A stretch of 64,000 nt of DNA from DASQFI01 sp035633215 (GCA_035633215.1 DASQFI010000022.1:1-64000), one strand, 5' to 3'. Shown: positions 28,355-37,231, counted from the stretch's first letter. Numbers and translations are program-made. Notes: generated by a model not told the origin, from the letters alone.

Positions 28355-29077
28355 TCAGCCCGCTTTCCGGCCGAGGAACAGCGACACGATGCCGAAGCTC
28401 ATCTTGCGGTGCTGGACGCCGGTGAAGCCGCACCGCTCGAGGAGTTTCACGAATTCGGGCGGCGCTGGAAACTCCTCAACGGAGGCAGGCAGATACGCAT
28501 ACGCGTCGCCGTGCTTCGAGACCAGGCCCCCGACTCGCGGAAGCAGGTAGCGGAAGTAGGCGCGATAGGCCGCGCGGATGCCCGGCAGGCGCGGCATCCC
28601 GAACTCGAGAATCATCAGCCGTCCACCGGCCCGGAGGACGCGATGGATCTCCCGGCACGCCGCCGCATGATCGACCACGTTCCGAATCCCAAAGCCGATC
28701 ATCGTCGCGTCGACGGACTCGGCGGGGAGTGGCAAACGCGTCGCATCACCCCTGACCAGCCGCACGCGGTCGTGCAGCGAAAGACGCTGCATCTTCGGCT
28801 GCGCGAACCGCAGCATTTCGCCCGCGAAGTCGAGTCCGACGACCTCCCGCGCGCGGCCCGCGGTGGAGGTGGCGGCCTCGATCGCCAGATCGCCGGTGCC
28901 GCAACAGACGTCCAGCACGCGCTCGCCCCCGGTCAGCGCCAGGGCCGCGACGGCGCGCCGGCGCCACCGGCGGTCCAAGCCGGCGCTCAGAAGGTGGTTC
29001 AGTGCGTCATAGCGCCACGCGATCGCGTCGAACATGCCCGCGATGCGCGCGGGCTCCTTGGACGTGGAAACGGTCAC
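28355..29077 (-). CDS. ubiE: Demethylmenaquinone methyltransferase, UbiE/MenG type
   Basis: SAM-dependent C-methylation of demethylmenaquinone, the last step to menaquinone. 240 residues from a GTG start. Family signatures: FDAIAWRYDALNHLLSAGLD near 16-35, SAM site VLDVCCGTGDLA near 56-67, then ATMIGFGIRNVVDH and GGRLMILEFGMP. The last gene of the menaquinone run, 10 nt after ubiX. Confidence 0.95.
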   Translation of the reverse strand: MTVSTSKEPARIAGMFDAIAWRYDALNHLLSAGLDRRWRRRAVAALALTGGERVLDVCCGTGDLAIEAATSTAGRAREVVGLDFAGEMLRFAQPKMQRLSLHDRVRLVRGDATRLPLPAESVDATMIGFGIRNVVDHAAACREIHRVLRAGGRLMILEFGMPRLPGIRAAYRAYFRYLLPRVGGLVSKHGDAYAYLPASVEEFPAPPEFVKLLERCGFTGVQHRKMSFGIVSLFLGRKAG

Positions 29078-29087
29078 GCGGGCCGGC

Positions 29088-29717
29088 CTACGGCGATGGC
29101 GCCGGGCCCTCGCCGCCGTTTTTCCATGGCGGGAAGAGCTGCTGTTCGAAGCCGAGCGCGTTCAGGATCTTGCCCGCGAGAAACGCCGCCAGATCGTCGA
29201 TGGTCTGCGGATGCTGGTAGAAGGCGGGCATGGCCGGCAGGATCATCGCGCCGGCCTCCGCGCACGTCACCATGTTGCGCAGCGCGGGCAGGCTCATCGG
29301 CGTTTCGCGCGGCACCAGCACGAGCCGGCGCCGTTCTTTCAACATGACGTCGGCCGCGCGCTCGATCAGGTTGCGCGACAGGCCGTGCGCGACGCCCGCA
29401 AGGGTCTTCATCGAGCACGGCACGATGACCATCGCTTCGCATCGATGACTGCCGCTGGCGAGCGTCGCCCCGAGATCGCGGTTGCTGTGCAGCACGAACG
29501 TGCCGCGGCGAACGCCCTCGCCATGCCGGGCGACCAGCAGGTCCTGCAGCCGATCGATCTTCGCGTCGGCGCCAAGCTCGTCGGCCAGGAGCCGGCGGCC
29601 GAACTCGCTGAACACGATCTCGAGCCGGCACCCGAGGTCGAGCAGCGCGGCAATCGTCCGCACCGCGTACAACGCGCCGCTCGCGCCCGTCACGCCGACG
29701 GCAAGGGTTTTTGCCAC
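29088..29717 (-). CDS. ubiX: Flavin prenyltransferase UbiX
   Basis: Makes the prenylated FMN cofactor needed by UbiD-type decarboxylases. 209 residues from GTG at 29717 (VAKTLAVGVTGASGALYAVR). The flavin-site TGASGALYA near 10-18, and PCSMKTLAGVAHGLSRNLIE near 108 plus LVPRETPMS near 140 are the family hallmarks. The open frame continues to 30635 but that part is the shadow of ubiA. Starts 2 nt after ubiA; its partner ubiD opens the same run. Confidence 0.95.
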   Translation of the reverse strand: MAKTLAVGVTGASGALYAVRTIAALLDLGCRLEIVFSEFGRRLLADELGADAKIDRLQDLLVARHGEGVRRGTFVLHSNRDLGATLASGSHRCEAMVIVPCSMKTLAGVAHGLSRNLIERAADVMLKERRRLVLVPRETPMSLPALRNMVTCAEAGAMILPAMPAFYQHPQTIDDLAAFLAGKILNALGFEQQLFPPWKNGGEGPAPSP

Positions 29718-29719
29718 AC

Positions 29720-30574
29720 TCAGTCCAGATACACCGCGATGGTCGTCGTGGCGAGATACAGGAGCCCCACCCAGCCATTCAGGTCGAAGGCCCGCTTGAG
29801 CTGCGACAGATCGTTCACGCTGACCAGCGACTGCTCGTAGATCAGCAGCACCCCGACGGCGGCGACCCCGAGGACGTAGACCAGGCCGAGACCGGCAGCC
29901 ACGCCGGCGCCGCCCAGCGCCAGCACGGCAACTACATGCAGGAATCGCGAAATCCCAAGCGACCGGCTCACGCCGAAGCGCACGGGGATCGAGCGCAGTC
30001 CTTCGCGGCGATCGAACTCGACGTCCTGGCACGCATAGAGAATGTCGAATCCAGCCACCCACGCGGCAATCGCCAGCCCAAGCAGCCACGGCACCACGTG
30101 CATGGGACCGCCCATCGCGATCCAGCCTCCGGCGGGCGCGATCGCCATCGCCAGTCCGAGGTACGCCTGCGTGTACGACGTGAAGCGCTTCGCGAGCGAA
30201 TACCAGAACATGATCGCGAGCGCGACCGGCGAGAGCACCAGGCAGAGCCAGCCGAGCTGCGCGGCACAGACGACGAACGCGGCCGACGCGACGAGGACGA
30301 AGATGGTGGCCTCCGCGCGGCTCATCCGGCCGGCCGGCAGCTCGCGCATCACCGTCCGCGGATTCCGGGCGTCGAACTCGGCGTCGACGAGGCGGTTGAA
30401 GGCCATCGCCGCGCTGCGGGCCGAGACCATGCAGGCGACGATCCAGACCACGCCCGTCCAGTCGAACCCGACGAACCGCGCCGCGAGCAGCGCGCCGACC
30501 AGGGCGAACGGCAGCGCGAAGACCGAGTGGCTGAACCGGACGAACGACGCGTATGTGCGGAGATGGGAGAGCAT
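29720..30574 (-). CDS. ubiA: UbiA-family prenyltransferase (probable naphthoate polyprenyltransferase)
   Basis: 284 residues, about nine membrane helices. The two aspartate-rich motifs that bind Mg-prenyl diphosphate are present: NRLVDAEFDARNPRT near 62-76 and YACQDVEFDRREGL near 186-199. In this setting it most likely prenylates 1,4-dihydroxy-6-naphthoate of the futalosine route rather than 4-hydroxybenzoate. The start MLSHLRTYASFVRFSH is canonical; it is 2 nt after the deaminase stop. Confidence 0.93.
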   Translation of the reverse strand: MLSHLRTYASFVRFSHSVFALPFALVGALLAARFVGFDWTGVVWIVACMVSARSAAMAFNRLVDAEFDARNPRTVMRELPAGRMSRAEATIFVLVASAAFVVCAAQLGWLCLVLSPVALAIMFWYSLAKRFTSYTQAYLGLAMAIAPAGGWIAMGGPMHVVPWLLGLAIAAWVAGFDILYACQDVEFDRREGLRSIPVRFGVSRSLGISRFLHVVAVLALGGAGVAAGLGLVYVLGVAAVGVLLIYEQSLVSVNDLSQLKRAFDLNGWVGLLYLATTTIAVYLD

Positions 30575-30576
30575 CG

Positions 30577-31785
30577 TCAGGCCGCGCGGCGAATCGAGGA
30601 CGCCGGGACGCCGCTGACCAGGTATTCTTCCACATCGGCCACGCCGGCCGGCACCTGCACGGTCACGAGTGCCGCCCGCTTCCCCGGCGCCAGCGTCCCG
30701 AAATCCTGGCCATACCCGAGCGCCTGGGCGCCCCGTCGAGTCGCGCTCTCGAGGAGGCCGGCCGCCGAGACGTCGGGCGCGATCCGCCGCAGCGCCGCGA
30801 GCTCGTCGAACATGCTGAGCGAGCTCGTCGAGGCGAGGCTGTCGGTGCCAATGGCGACTGGCAGGCCGCAGCCGTAGAAGTGCGACAGCCGCGGCAGTCC
30901 CGCGCCCACCCACTCGTTGCTGCGCGGACAGGTCACGACCGTGGCGCCCGCGTTTCGCAGGACCAGCAGCGAGTCGTCGCTCAAGTGGACGCCGTGGACC
31001 GCCATCAGACCGTTTCGGAGATACCCCACTCGCGAAAGGTATTCGACTGGATCGCATTCGGGCGCCCGCCACTCGTTCGACCAGACGTCGAGCCACTGGA
31101 GCAGCTCACGGAACGGTCCCCGGCCCGTGCGCAGGAACTCGACCTCTTCGGCCGACTCGCCCAGGTGGACGGTGAGCGGCGCGGTGCGACGCTGGCGGGC
31201 GATCTCCGAGAAGAGCGCCGGCGAGACCGAATAGGGCGCGTGCGCCACGACGCTGTAGGACAAGTCCGCCTGGTGAACGTCCCGCTTGATCTCGTCCACC
31301 CTGCGCCACGCCTCGCGCACTTGCGCCATTGGACCAGTGGAGCTGAATCCGAGCAGCTCGTGAAAGACCACGCCCGCCATGCCGCTTTCGCCGAGCTGGA
31401 CGGGCGTGACGAGTGTGTTCGTGACATCCCCGGCGAGGACGGTGCCGGTGTCGACCATCTCTTTCAGCGCGCCACGCGTCGATGCCACCCGCGCTTCCTC
31501 GCCGCCGTCAGGGCCGCTCGCGCGGACCGCGAGCAATGCGCGGATCCACTCCACCATCGACCCGGCTGGCGGAACGCGTCCGCGGAGCCAGCTCAGTTCC
31601 AGGTGCGTATGGGCGTTGACGAGGCCGGGCAGGAGGGCCACATCGCCAAGATCGTCGGGCGGCAGCGGCGCGCGGCCCGCACCGATGCGGACGATGCGAT
31701 CGCCGGCCAGCTCGACCCACCCGTTCTCGATCGGCGAACGGTCAATGGGAAGAAGCCAGCGGGCGCGGAGGACTCTGGCTGCCAT
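30577..31785 (-). CDS. Amidohydrolase, probable aminofutalosine deaminase
   Basis: 402 residues of the TrzN/ATZ-type amidohydrolase superfamily. Metal and catalytic residues: NAHTHLELSW near 62, HAPYSVS near 185, HLGESAEE near 210, HGVHLSDDS near 265, and the Asp in GTDSLASTSS near 310. Its place between mqnC and ubiA makes deamination of aminofutalosine to futalosine the likely reaction (context inference; the fold alone also fits guanine or methylthioadenosine deaminase). The ATG at 31785 lies inside the mqnC 3' end (44-nt overlap). Confidence 0.85.
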   Translation of the reverse strand: MAARVLRARWLLPIDRSPIENGWVELAGDRIVRIGAGRAPLPPDDLGDVALLPGLVNAHTHLELSWLRGRVPPAGSMVEWIRALLAVRASGPDGGEEARVASTRGALKEMVDTGTVLAGDVTNTLVTPVQLGESGMAGVVFHELLGFSSTGPMAQVREAWRRVDEIKRDVHQADLSYSVVAHAPYSVSPALFSEIARQRRTAPLTVHLGESAEEVEFLRTGRGPFRELLQWLDVWSNEWRAPECDPVEYLSRVGYLRNGLMAVHGVHLSDDSLLVLRNAGATVVTCPRSNEWVGAGLPRLSHFYGCGLPVAIGTDSLASTSSLSMFDELAALRRIAPDVSAAGLLESATRRGAQALGYGQDFGTLAPGKRAALVTVQVPAGVADVEEYLVSGVPASSIRRAA

Positions 31786-32989
31786 CGCGGGCGTCACCTC
31801 TGGCGCGCTTGCCTGGCGCACTGCGGGCGTCGTAGTCGCGGAGGTCGGACGATTCGCCGGCCTGGCCGTCGGCGCGCGCCACCGCGAGCTCCCGCATCCG
31901 CGGCACGTCCTGCCCGCGGAAGAAGGGATCGCCCAGGATCTCGTAGTGCATGCTGCGCCGCTTGGGCACGAAGCCGGCGTTCTCGATGTTTCGCACGACC
32001 TCGAACTCGTCCATGCAGTTCTCGGCGCCGGCCGCGCGGACGACATTCTCCTCGATCATCACGCTGCCCATGTCGTTGGCGCCGAACCCCAGGCTGAGCT
32101 GGCCCACGCGGCCGCCCTGTGTGACCCACGACGCCTGCAGGTTGTCGAAGTTGTCGAGGACGAGCCGCGCGAGGGCCAGCGTGCGCAGATAGTCCATGCC
32201 GGTCGCCTCGGCGCCACCGAGCTCGGTGTGCTGCGGCTGGTAGCTCCACGTGATGAACGCGGTGAACCCGCCGGTCTCGTCCTGCAGCGCGCGCAGCCGG
32301 AACAAATGCTCCAGCCGTTCTTCCATCGTCTCGACCGTCCCATACATCATCGTCGCGGTCGTCCGCAGGCCGGCCAGGTGCGCCTGGCGCATGACGCCCA
32401 GCCACTCGTCGGCGGTGGCCTTGCCGTAGCAGTTGAGCAGCTGCCGGACGCGATCAACGAGGATCTCGGCGCCGCCGCCCGGAATGCTGTCGAGCCCGGC
32501 CGCTACCAGCCGCGCAATCACGTCGCGCACGGGCAGTCGTGAGAGACGCGAGATGTGGATCACCTCCGGCGGCGAAAGCGCGTGCAATCGAAATTCGGGA
32601 TAACGCTCCTTCACCTTGCGGAACAGATCCTCGTACCACTCGATTGGGATGTCCGGGTTGTGTCCGCCCTGCAGGAGCAACTGAACGCCACCCACACGAA
32701 TCGTCTCGTCGATCTTTCTGAAGATCTCGTCGAAGCCGAGTGTGTAGCCCTCGTTCGACCCGACCGGACGATAGAACGCACAGAACTTGCACCGGGCGAC
32801 GCAGACGTTGGTGTAGTTCACGTTGCGGTCGATGATGTACGTGACGATGCGGTCCGGATGCCTGGCTCGCCGGACTTCGTCGGCCATCCGGCCCAACGTC
32901 GTGGTCGAGGCCCGGGTGTACAGGTCGAGCGCCGCGGCGCGCGTCAGGCGCCTGGCCGGATCGGTACGCACTGGACCGAACGTCGCCAT
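31742..32989 (-). CDS. mqnC: Cyclic dehypoxanthine futalosine synthase (radical SAM)
   Basis: 415 residues. The radical-SAM cluster CVARCKFCAFYRPVG (CxxxCxxC) is near 65-75. The C-terminal signatures ITWSYQPQHTELGGAEATG, ASWVTQGGRVGQLSLGFGAN and MIEENVVRAAG distinguish MqnC from MqnE. It cyclises dehypoxanthine futalosine. The ATG at 32989 shares one base with the cupin stop (TGATG). The last 40-odd residues are outside the usual family length and overlap the deaminase gene. Confidence 0.95.
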   Translation of the reverse strand: MATFGPVRTDPARRLTRAAALDLYTRASTTTLGRMADEVRRARHPDRIVTYIIDRNVNYTNVCVARCKFCAFYRPVGSNEGYTLGFDEIFRKIDETIRVGGVQLLLQGGHNPDIPIEWYEDLFRKVKERYPEFRLHALSPPEVIHISRLSRLPVRDVIARLVAAGLDSIPGGGAEILVDRVRQLLNCYGKATADEWLGVMRQAHLAGLRTTATMMYGTVETMEERLEHLFRLRALQDETGGFTAFITWSYQPQHTELGGAEATGMDYLRTLALARLVLDNFDNLQASWVTQGGRVGQLSLGFGANDMGSVMIEENVVRAAGAENCMDEFEVVRNIENAGFVPKRRSMHYEILGDPFFRGQDVPRMRELAVARADGQAGESSDLRDYDARSAPGKRARGDARDGSQSPPRPLASSH

Positions 32990-33432
32990 CAGGCTCTCCG
33001 CCGCTCGAAGGGCACGATGTGCTCCCACTCGCTGGCGTCCGAGCGCGCCACCACCGCGACGACCGGCTCTGCGTCACTCACGTTGAAGACCTCGTGCGGC
33101 ACGCCGGGCTCGATGAAGATGAAATCGCCGGCGACGTTCTCGACCGAGTGCTCCAGATTGGGACCGTACTCGTGCCGGACGCGACCCTCGAGGATGTAGA
33201 GCATGACCTCGAAACCGACGTGGATGTGCGCCGCGGCGACCCCGCCTGGCGGAATGGTCGCGACGTTCATCGACATGGCTTTGGCGCCGACGTTCTTTGC
33301 CGACAGTCCCGTCTTGTAGCGAATGCCGTTCCAGCCGCGCGCGTCGCCGCCGCCCCGGAGCACGGCAAGACCCGCGTGTGACTCGACGTGCCGCGAGAGT
33401 TCTTCGGTCTGGTTCTGTGACGCCATGGTCAT
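32989..33432 (-). CDS. Cupin-domain protein inside the menaquinone operon
   Basis: 147 residues, a single cupin barrel. The metal-binding motif reads AAHIHVGFEVMLYILEGRV (H, H, E in motif 1, near 68-80) and PGVPHEVFNV (H in motif 2, near 110). No catalytic assignment is possible from sequence. It is joined by start-stop overlaps to the DinB-like gene before it and mqnC after it, so it is translated with the pathway. It could be a small-molecule enzyme, a sensor or an unrelated passenger. Confidence 0.82.
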   Translation of the reverse strand: MTMASQNQTEELSRHVESHAGLAVLRGGGDARGWNGIRYKTGLSAKNVGAKAMSMNVATIPPGGVAAAHIHVGFEVMLYILEGRVRHEYGPNLEHSVENVAGDFIFIEPGVPHEVFNVSDAEPVVAVVARSDASEWEHIVPFERRRA

Positions 33433-33923
33433 CTCTCTCGGTAGAACATAATCAGATCAGTGCTTTTCGGTGCTGGCAGGCCCAGCTGCCTCAGCATCGT
33501 GACCACCTGACCGCGATGATACGTCCCGTGGTTGACGACGTGCTGCAGCATCTGCCAGAACACCGACCGGACCGCCTGCCCGTTCATCATGCGATAGTCG
33601 AACGGCCGCCCGACCGCCGCGGCCTCAAGGCCGTCCACGAATGATCGCACTTGCGCCTCGAGATCCCGCCAGGCCGCCGTCAGCGCGGCCAGGTCGGCAA
33701 ACTTGTCGAACGGAATCGGCGAGGTGGGCGAGGTCCCCTGCCAGCGGGTGTACCACACCCACTCGGCCGAGTACATGTGGACGAGCGTATCGCGGACCGA
33801 TTTGAAGCTGTTGCCGAGATCGCGCGTGTATTGCTCGGCCGACAGCGGCTCCACCGCCGCGAGCATGCGGTTGCGCGCCCAGTAGTGGAAATCGACGAGC
33901 GTTCGGAGATCGGAGTGGTCCAC
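33429..33923 (-). CDS. DinB-family four-helix protein inside the menaquinone operon
   Basis: 164 residues of the DinB/YfiT-like metalloprotein family, which includes mycothiol/bacillithiol-dependent transferases. The probable metal triad is His in DTLVHMYSAEW near 49 and two His in QHVVNHGTYHRGQV near 131-135. The ending LGLPAPKSTDLIMFYRER (shortened) is typical of DinB proteins. It lies 10 nt after mqnA and overlaps the cupin start (ATGA). Role in the pathway unknown. Confidence 0.85.
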   Translation of the reverse strand: MDHSDLRTLVDFHYWARNRMLAAVEPLSAEQYTRDLGNSFKSVRDTLVHMYSAEWVWYTRWQGTSPTSPIPFDKFADLAALTAAWRDLEAQVRSFVDGLEAAAVGRPFDYRMMNGQAVRSVFWQMLQHVVNHGTYHRGQVVTMLRQLGLPAPKSTDLIMFYRER

Positions 33924-33933
33924 ACGCGCCTCC

Positions 33934-34725
33934 TCAAAAAAATCGCCACTGGCTGGCGGGACCGGTCAGGCCAAGCAATGCCGCTTCTTGATAGTACGTC
34001 TCCAGGCCCTCGAGCGCGCGCGATGAGAATTCGAACATCAGATTGCGACGCAGATACTCTCGCGCGAGAGCCTGCCGCTCCGGAACATCGGCGCAATAGG
34101 CATCGGCGACTTCGTCCGAGTGCTCCATGCCTGTTGCCGCGGCCTGCTGGAGCAGCGTCACGACCTCGCGATCGGCCGCGTCCGGTGCGCCAGCCCAAAA
34201 GGCCCAGACGAAGGGCAACCCGGTCAGGTCGGTCCAGGCGGCGCCCAGGTCGATCTTCTCGACTCCCCTCTCCTGCTTCGCGAAGAGCGCGGGATCCCCG
34301 ATCAGCAGCGCCGCGTCCGCCCGTGCCAGCATCCGATCGAGATCCGGCTCGTGCGCGACCCACTCCGGAGCGATCATGAACCGGCGGGCGCACAGAATCC
34401 TGAGCAGCATGGCTGACGTCCGCGAGGACGTGTCGACCGCCACCGACCGCACCTCGGCCATCGGCGCCTTCGTGAACAGCGCCACGGACGCGACCGGGCC
34501 ATCGGATCCGATACAGACGCCGGGCACGATGCGATCCGCCGGTCGATCGAGGTACGAAATCGACGGCACCATCCCCAGATCGATCTCACCCTGCGCGAGC
34601 AGCGTCGCGCACACCGACGGCACGTCGAATCTGAGGCTCACGAGATCAGGACGCGCGTCCAGGCCGTACACGAGCGGACGGACGTTGAGATAGCTCACGG
34701 CCCCCAGTCGGACCGGGCGTCTCAC
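33934..34725 (-). CDS. mqnA: Chorismate dehydratase
   Basis: Converts chorismate to 3-[(1-carboxyvinyl)oxy]benzoate, the entry to the futalosine route. 263 residues. The N-terminus RLGAVSYLNVRPLVYGL and GEIDLGMVPSISYL near 55 are the MqnA signatures; VAVDTSSRTSAMLLRIL near 100 follows. The GTG at 34725 overlaps the stop of the MqnE-like gene (GTGA), which decides the start against a much longer but nonsensical frame. Confidence 0.94.
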   Translation of the reverse strand: MRRPVRLGAVSYLNVRPLVYGLDARPDLVSLRFDVPSVCATLLAQGEIDLGMVPSISYLDRPADRIVPGVCIGSDGPVASVALFTKAPMAEVRSVAVDTSSRTSAMLLRILCARRFMIAPEWVAHEPDLDRMLARADAALLIGDPALFAKQERGVEKIDLGAAWTDLTGLPFVWAFWAGAPDAADREVVTLLQQAAATGMEHSDEVADAYCADVPERQALAREYLRRNLMFEFSSRALEGLETYYQEAALLGLTGPASQWRFF

Positions 34726-35627
34726 GTTGGCGATCCGTATCGACCATCGCGCGGGACCGGCACGGCAAAGGCCGCTCGAATCTGCCGCTCGACATCTTCC
34801 CTGGGCGATCGCCGCAGTCCCTGGTCCAGCGTGTCCATCGGGCTCACGCCGTCGATGTCGTTGGCGCCGTACGCGATGGCGACCTGCGCCAGCTTCGGGC
34901 CGTAGAGCGGCCAGTCCACCTGGATGTTTGGAATCGACGGGCACATCAACGCCGCCACGACGACTGTCCGGACATCGTCATACCCGGTGGACGGCCCGTC
35001 GGCCTCCTCGATTCGCGGCAGCGGCGCAAAGGCCTTGAGGGCGCCCGTCTCGCGCTGCACGGCGGCGGCCCGCTCGATGAGATCGAGCCGCACCGCGGCC
35101 GGGCCGCGATCAACCGTCGCGCGCCACGCGCCGAGTCCTCCGTGCATCACGGCGCGCATTACTTCGATGGCGTTGTCGGTGTCGCCGAGCCGATCCAACG
35201 GAATCTCCGCGACCGCCTCGAGACCGTTCTGCCGGAGAACCGCGGCCAGCTCGGCCAGAGCCAGGTGATCGCTCCCGACGAGGTGCAGCAGGTCGGCAAG
35301 CGAGAAGCCCGTCAGCGTTGCGCCCGCGGCAAGTGACGCCGCCGCGCTCACCCGCTCGCACGCCTCGTCGATTGACGATGGCGCGCCGATCAGGCGGACT
35401 TCGACCGCCTCGCCGCGCGCGTCCGGCTGAGGACCTGGCGCGAGCGTCAGGACCCGGCCGTAGGTCACGCGATCGCCGGAGCGGGCCTGCCGCGCGGCCT
35501 CACCGAGACCGCCGACCGCCGGAAGATCCGGACAGTGGAGCACGCGCTCGGCATCTTCCCGAGTCAGCGGTTCGCGCTTCGCCACTCTGGCTTCGATATC
35601 GAGCAGATTGTCGGCTTGCGTGTCCAT
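34722..35627 (-). CDS. MqnE-like protein lacking the radical-SAM cysteine cluster
   Basis: 301 residues. The C-terminal third matches aminofutalosine synthase MqnE (ALKAFAPLPRIEEADGPSTG, YGPKLAQVAIAYGANDIDGV), and the N-terminus LLDIEARVAKREPLTREDAE aligns with the MqnE start. But where MqnE has the residues around its CxxxCxxC cluster, this protein reads GDRVTYGRVLTLAPGPQPDA and goes straight on to a barrel-like middle with no such triad; the only cysteines are isolated. It cannot do standard radical-SAM chemistry. Directly upstream of and overlapping mqnA. Possibly a scaffold, a substrate-binding partner or a new enzyme; see findings. Confidence 0.8.
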   Translation of the reverse strand: MDTQADNLLDIEARVAKREPLTREDAERVLHCPDLPAVGGLGEAARQARSGDRVTYGRVLTLAPGPQPDARGEAVEVRLIGAPSSIDEACERVSAAASLAAGATLTGFSLADLLHLVGSDHLALAELAAVLRQNGLEAVAEIPLDRLGDTDNAIEVMRAVMHGGLGAWRATVDRGPAAVRLDLIERAAAVQRETGALKAFAPLPRIEEADGPSTGYDDVRTVVVAALMCPSIPNIQVDWPLYGPKLAQVAIAYGANDIDGVSPMDTLDQGLRRSPREDVERQIRAAFAVPVPRDGRYGSPT

Positions 35628-35629
35628 GT

Positions 35630-35702
35630 TTGTGGCTTGGGGCTTGAGGCTTAAGGTTTGCTTGCCCGCCGAAGCTCGACAGAGCGAAGGCGGGGCCTCT
35701 GA
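35630..35702. repeat. Composite repeat (GGCTTGG/GGCTTGA tract plus CTTGCCCGCCGAAGC palindrome)
   Basis: GTGGCTTGGGGCTTGAGGCT then TAAGGTTTGCTTGCCCGCCG, AAGCTCGACAGAGCGAAGGC, GGGGCC. It fills the gap between ubiD and the MqnE-like gene and mirrors the composite at 20643-20741 in content and order. Confidence 0.8.
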
Positions 35703-35704
35703 GC

Positions 35705-37156
35705 CTACAACTGACGCTTCTTGATCTTCTCCCAGATCCGGTCGGCGGCCGCCGCGGCGTCCTTCGTCATCGTCAGTCGCGTCGGAAATTCACGCGTGAC
35801 GCCTTCGGAGGGCCACTTGCGCGTCGCATCGATGCCCATCTTGCCGCCAAACGCCGGGAGAATCGCCGCATCGTCGAGATCGTCCACCGGCCCGGTCGTG
35901 ATGACGACGTCCCGTGACGGATCGACGTGCGTGCCGGCAATCCACGCCACCTCGGCGTCGTCCTGCGCGTTGACGTCCTTGTCGACGACGATGATGCACT
36001 TGGAAAACATCAACTGCCCGAGCCCCCAGAACGCGCTCATGATCTTGCGCGCGTGGCCGGGATAGCGCTTGTCGATCGAGACAATCACCAGGTTGTGGAA
36101 GATACCGGCCGGGGGAAAGTGCATGTCCACGATCTCCGGCAGCGTCTTGCGGATGAGCGGGAGGAAGATTCGCTCGCTCGCTTTTCCGAGGTAGACATCT
36201 TCCATCGGCGGCCGGCCGACGATCGTCGTCACGTAGATGGGATTCCGCCGCATCGTGACGCAGGTCAGGTGGAAGACCGGAAAGTCGTCGGCGAGCGAAT
36301 AGAGGCCGGTGTGATCGCCGAACGGCCCTTCACGCCTCCGCTCGCCGGGGTCGACGTAGCCCTCGAGCACGATCTGCGAGTTGGCCGGCACTTCGAGATC
36401 GATCGTGCGGCACTTGACGAGCTCGACCCGGCGCCTGCCGATCACCCCGGCGAGCATCAGCTCGTCCAGGCCCTCGGGCATCGGTGCGGTCGCCGAGTAC
36501 GTCAGCACCGGATCGGCGCCAAGCGCGACCGCGACCTCGAGCCGTTTTCCGAGGCGCTCGGCAATGCGGTGATGTTGCGCCCCGCCCTTGTGCCGCTGCC
36601 AGTGCATGCCGGTGGTCCGCCGATCGTACACCTGCATGCGGTACGTGCCGATGTTCCGCATCCCGGTTTCAGGATCGCGCGTGACGACCAGGGGAAGCGT
36701 GATGAACGGCCCCCCGTCGTCCGGCCACGTTTTCAGAATCGGCAGCTCGTCGAGTCCGGCGTCCGGCCGGACGACCTCCTGACACGGCGCGTCTTTGACC
36801 GTCTTCGGCATGAGATCGGTCAACCTGTTCACGAGCGGCAGCATCTTCAACGCATCCACGAAGCCCTTCGGCATCGGCGGCGTGGTCATCTCTTCGATCT
36901 CGCGCGCAAGGTCGTCGAGCGACTCCACGCCGAGCGCGAGGCAGATCCGGGACATCGATCCAAAGAGATTGGCCGCGACCGGAATCTCAAACCCGGTCGG
37001 GCGTTCGAAGAGCAGCGCCGGCCCGCCCCCCGACGACTTGCAGGCGCGGTCGATCACGGCCGAGATTTCCAGGTTCGGGCTGGCCGCGTCAGTGACGCGC
37101 GCGAGTTCCTTGCGGCGGTCGAGCTCAGAGATGAACGAGTTGATATCCGAAAACAT
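35705..37156 (-). CDS. ubiD: UbiD-family prFMN-dependent decarboxylase
   Basis: 483 residues. UbiD signatures: RNIGTYRMQVYDRRTTGMHW near 170-190 (the N, R and H expected at the metal/prFMN site), GYVDPGERRREGPFGDHTGL near 268 (catalytic acid region), and a C-terminal KWPSEGVTREFP. Probably decarboxylates the prenylated naphthoate in menaquinone synthesis, using cofactor from UbiX in the same run. First gene of the ten-gene run. Confidence 0.93.
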   Translation of the reverse strand: MFSDINSFISELDRRKELARVTDAASPNLEISAVIDRACKSSGGGPALLFERPTGFEIPVAANLFGSMSRICLALGVESLDDLAREIEEMTTPPMPKGFVDALKMLPLVNRLTDLMPKTVKDAPCQEVVRPDAGLDELPILKTWPDDGGPFITLPLVVTRDPETGMRNIGTYRMQVYDRRTTGMHWQRHKGGAQHHRIAERLGKRLEVAVALGADPVLTYSATAPMPEGLDELMLAGVIGRRRVELVKCRTIDLEVPANSQIVLEGYVDPGERRREGPFGDHTGLYSLADDFPVFHLTCVTMRRNPIYVTTIVGRPPMEDVYLGKASERIFLPLIRKTLPEIVDMHFPPAGIFHNLVIVSIDKRYPGHARKIMSAFWGLGQLMFSKCIIVVDKDVNAQDDAEVAWIAGTHVDPSRDVVITTGPVDDLDDAAILPAFGGKMGIDATRKWPSEGVTREFPTRLTMTKDAAAAADRIWEKIKKRQL

Positions 37157-37190
37157 GCTCAGACCGTCCGTATTCTGTCAGATGCGGGCT

Positions 37191-37214
37191 GTAGGCCGGC
37201 CCTTCAGGGCCGGC
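37191..37214. repeat. GTAGGCCGG palindrome upstream of ubiD
   Basis: GTAGGCCGGCCCTTCAGGGC plus CGGC forms a hairpin with stem GCCGGCCCT/AGGGCCGGC and a 2-nt loop. Same family as 6373, 7596 and 44569. It lies between the oxidoreductase gene and the start of the menaquinone run. Confidence 0.8.
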
Positions 37215-37231
37215 GCGTCGGCGGGGCCGCC

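Noticed and set aside
29718..30635. N-terminal extension of the ubiX frame
   Set aside because: It runs through ubiA in another frame; the real UbiX N-terminus is at the GTG 29717 before TLAVGVTGASG.
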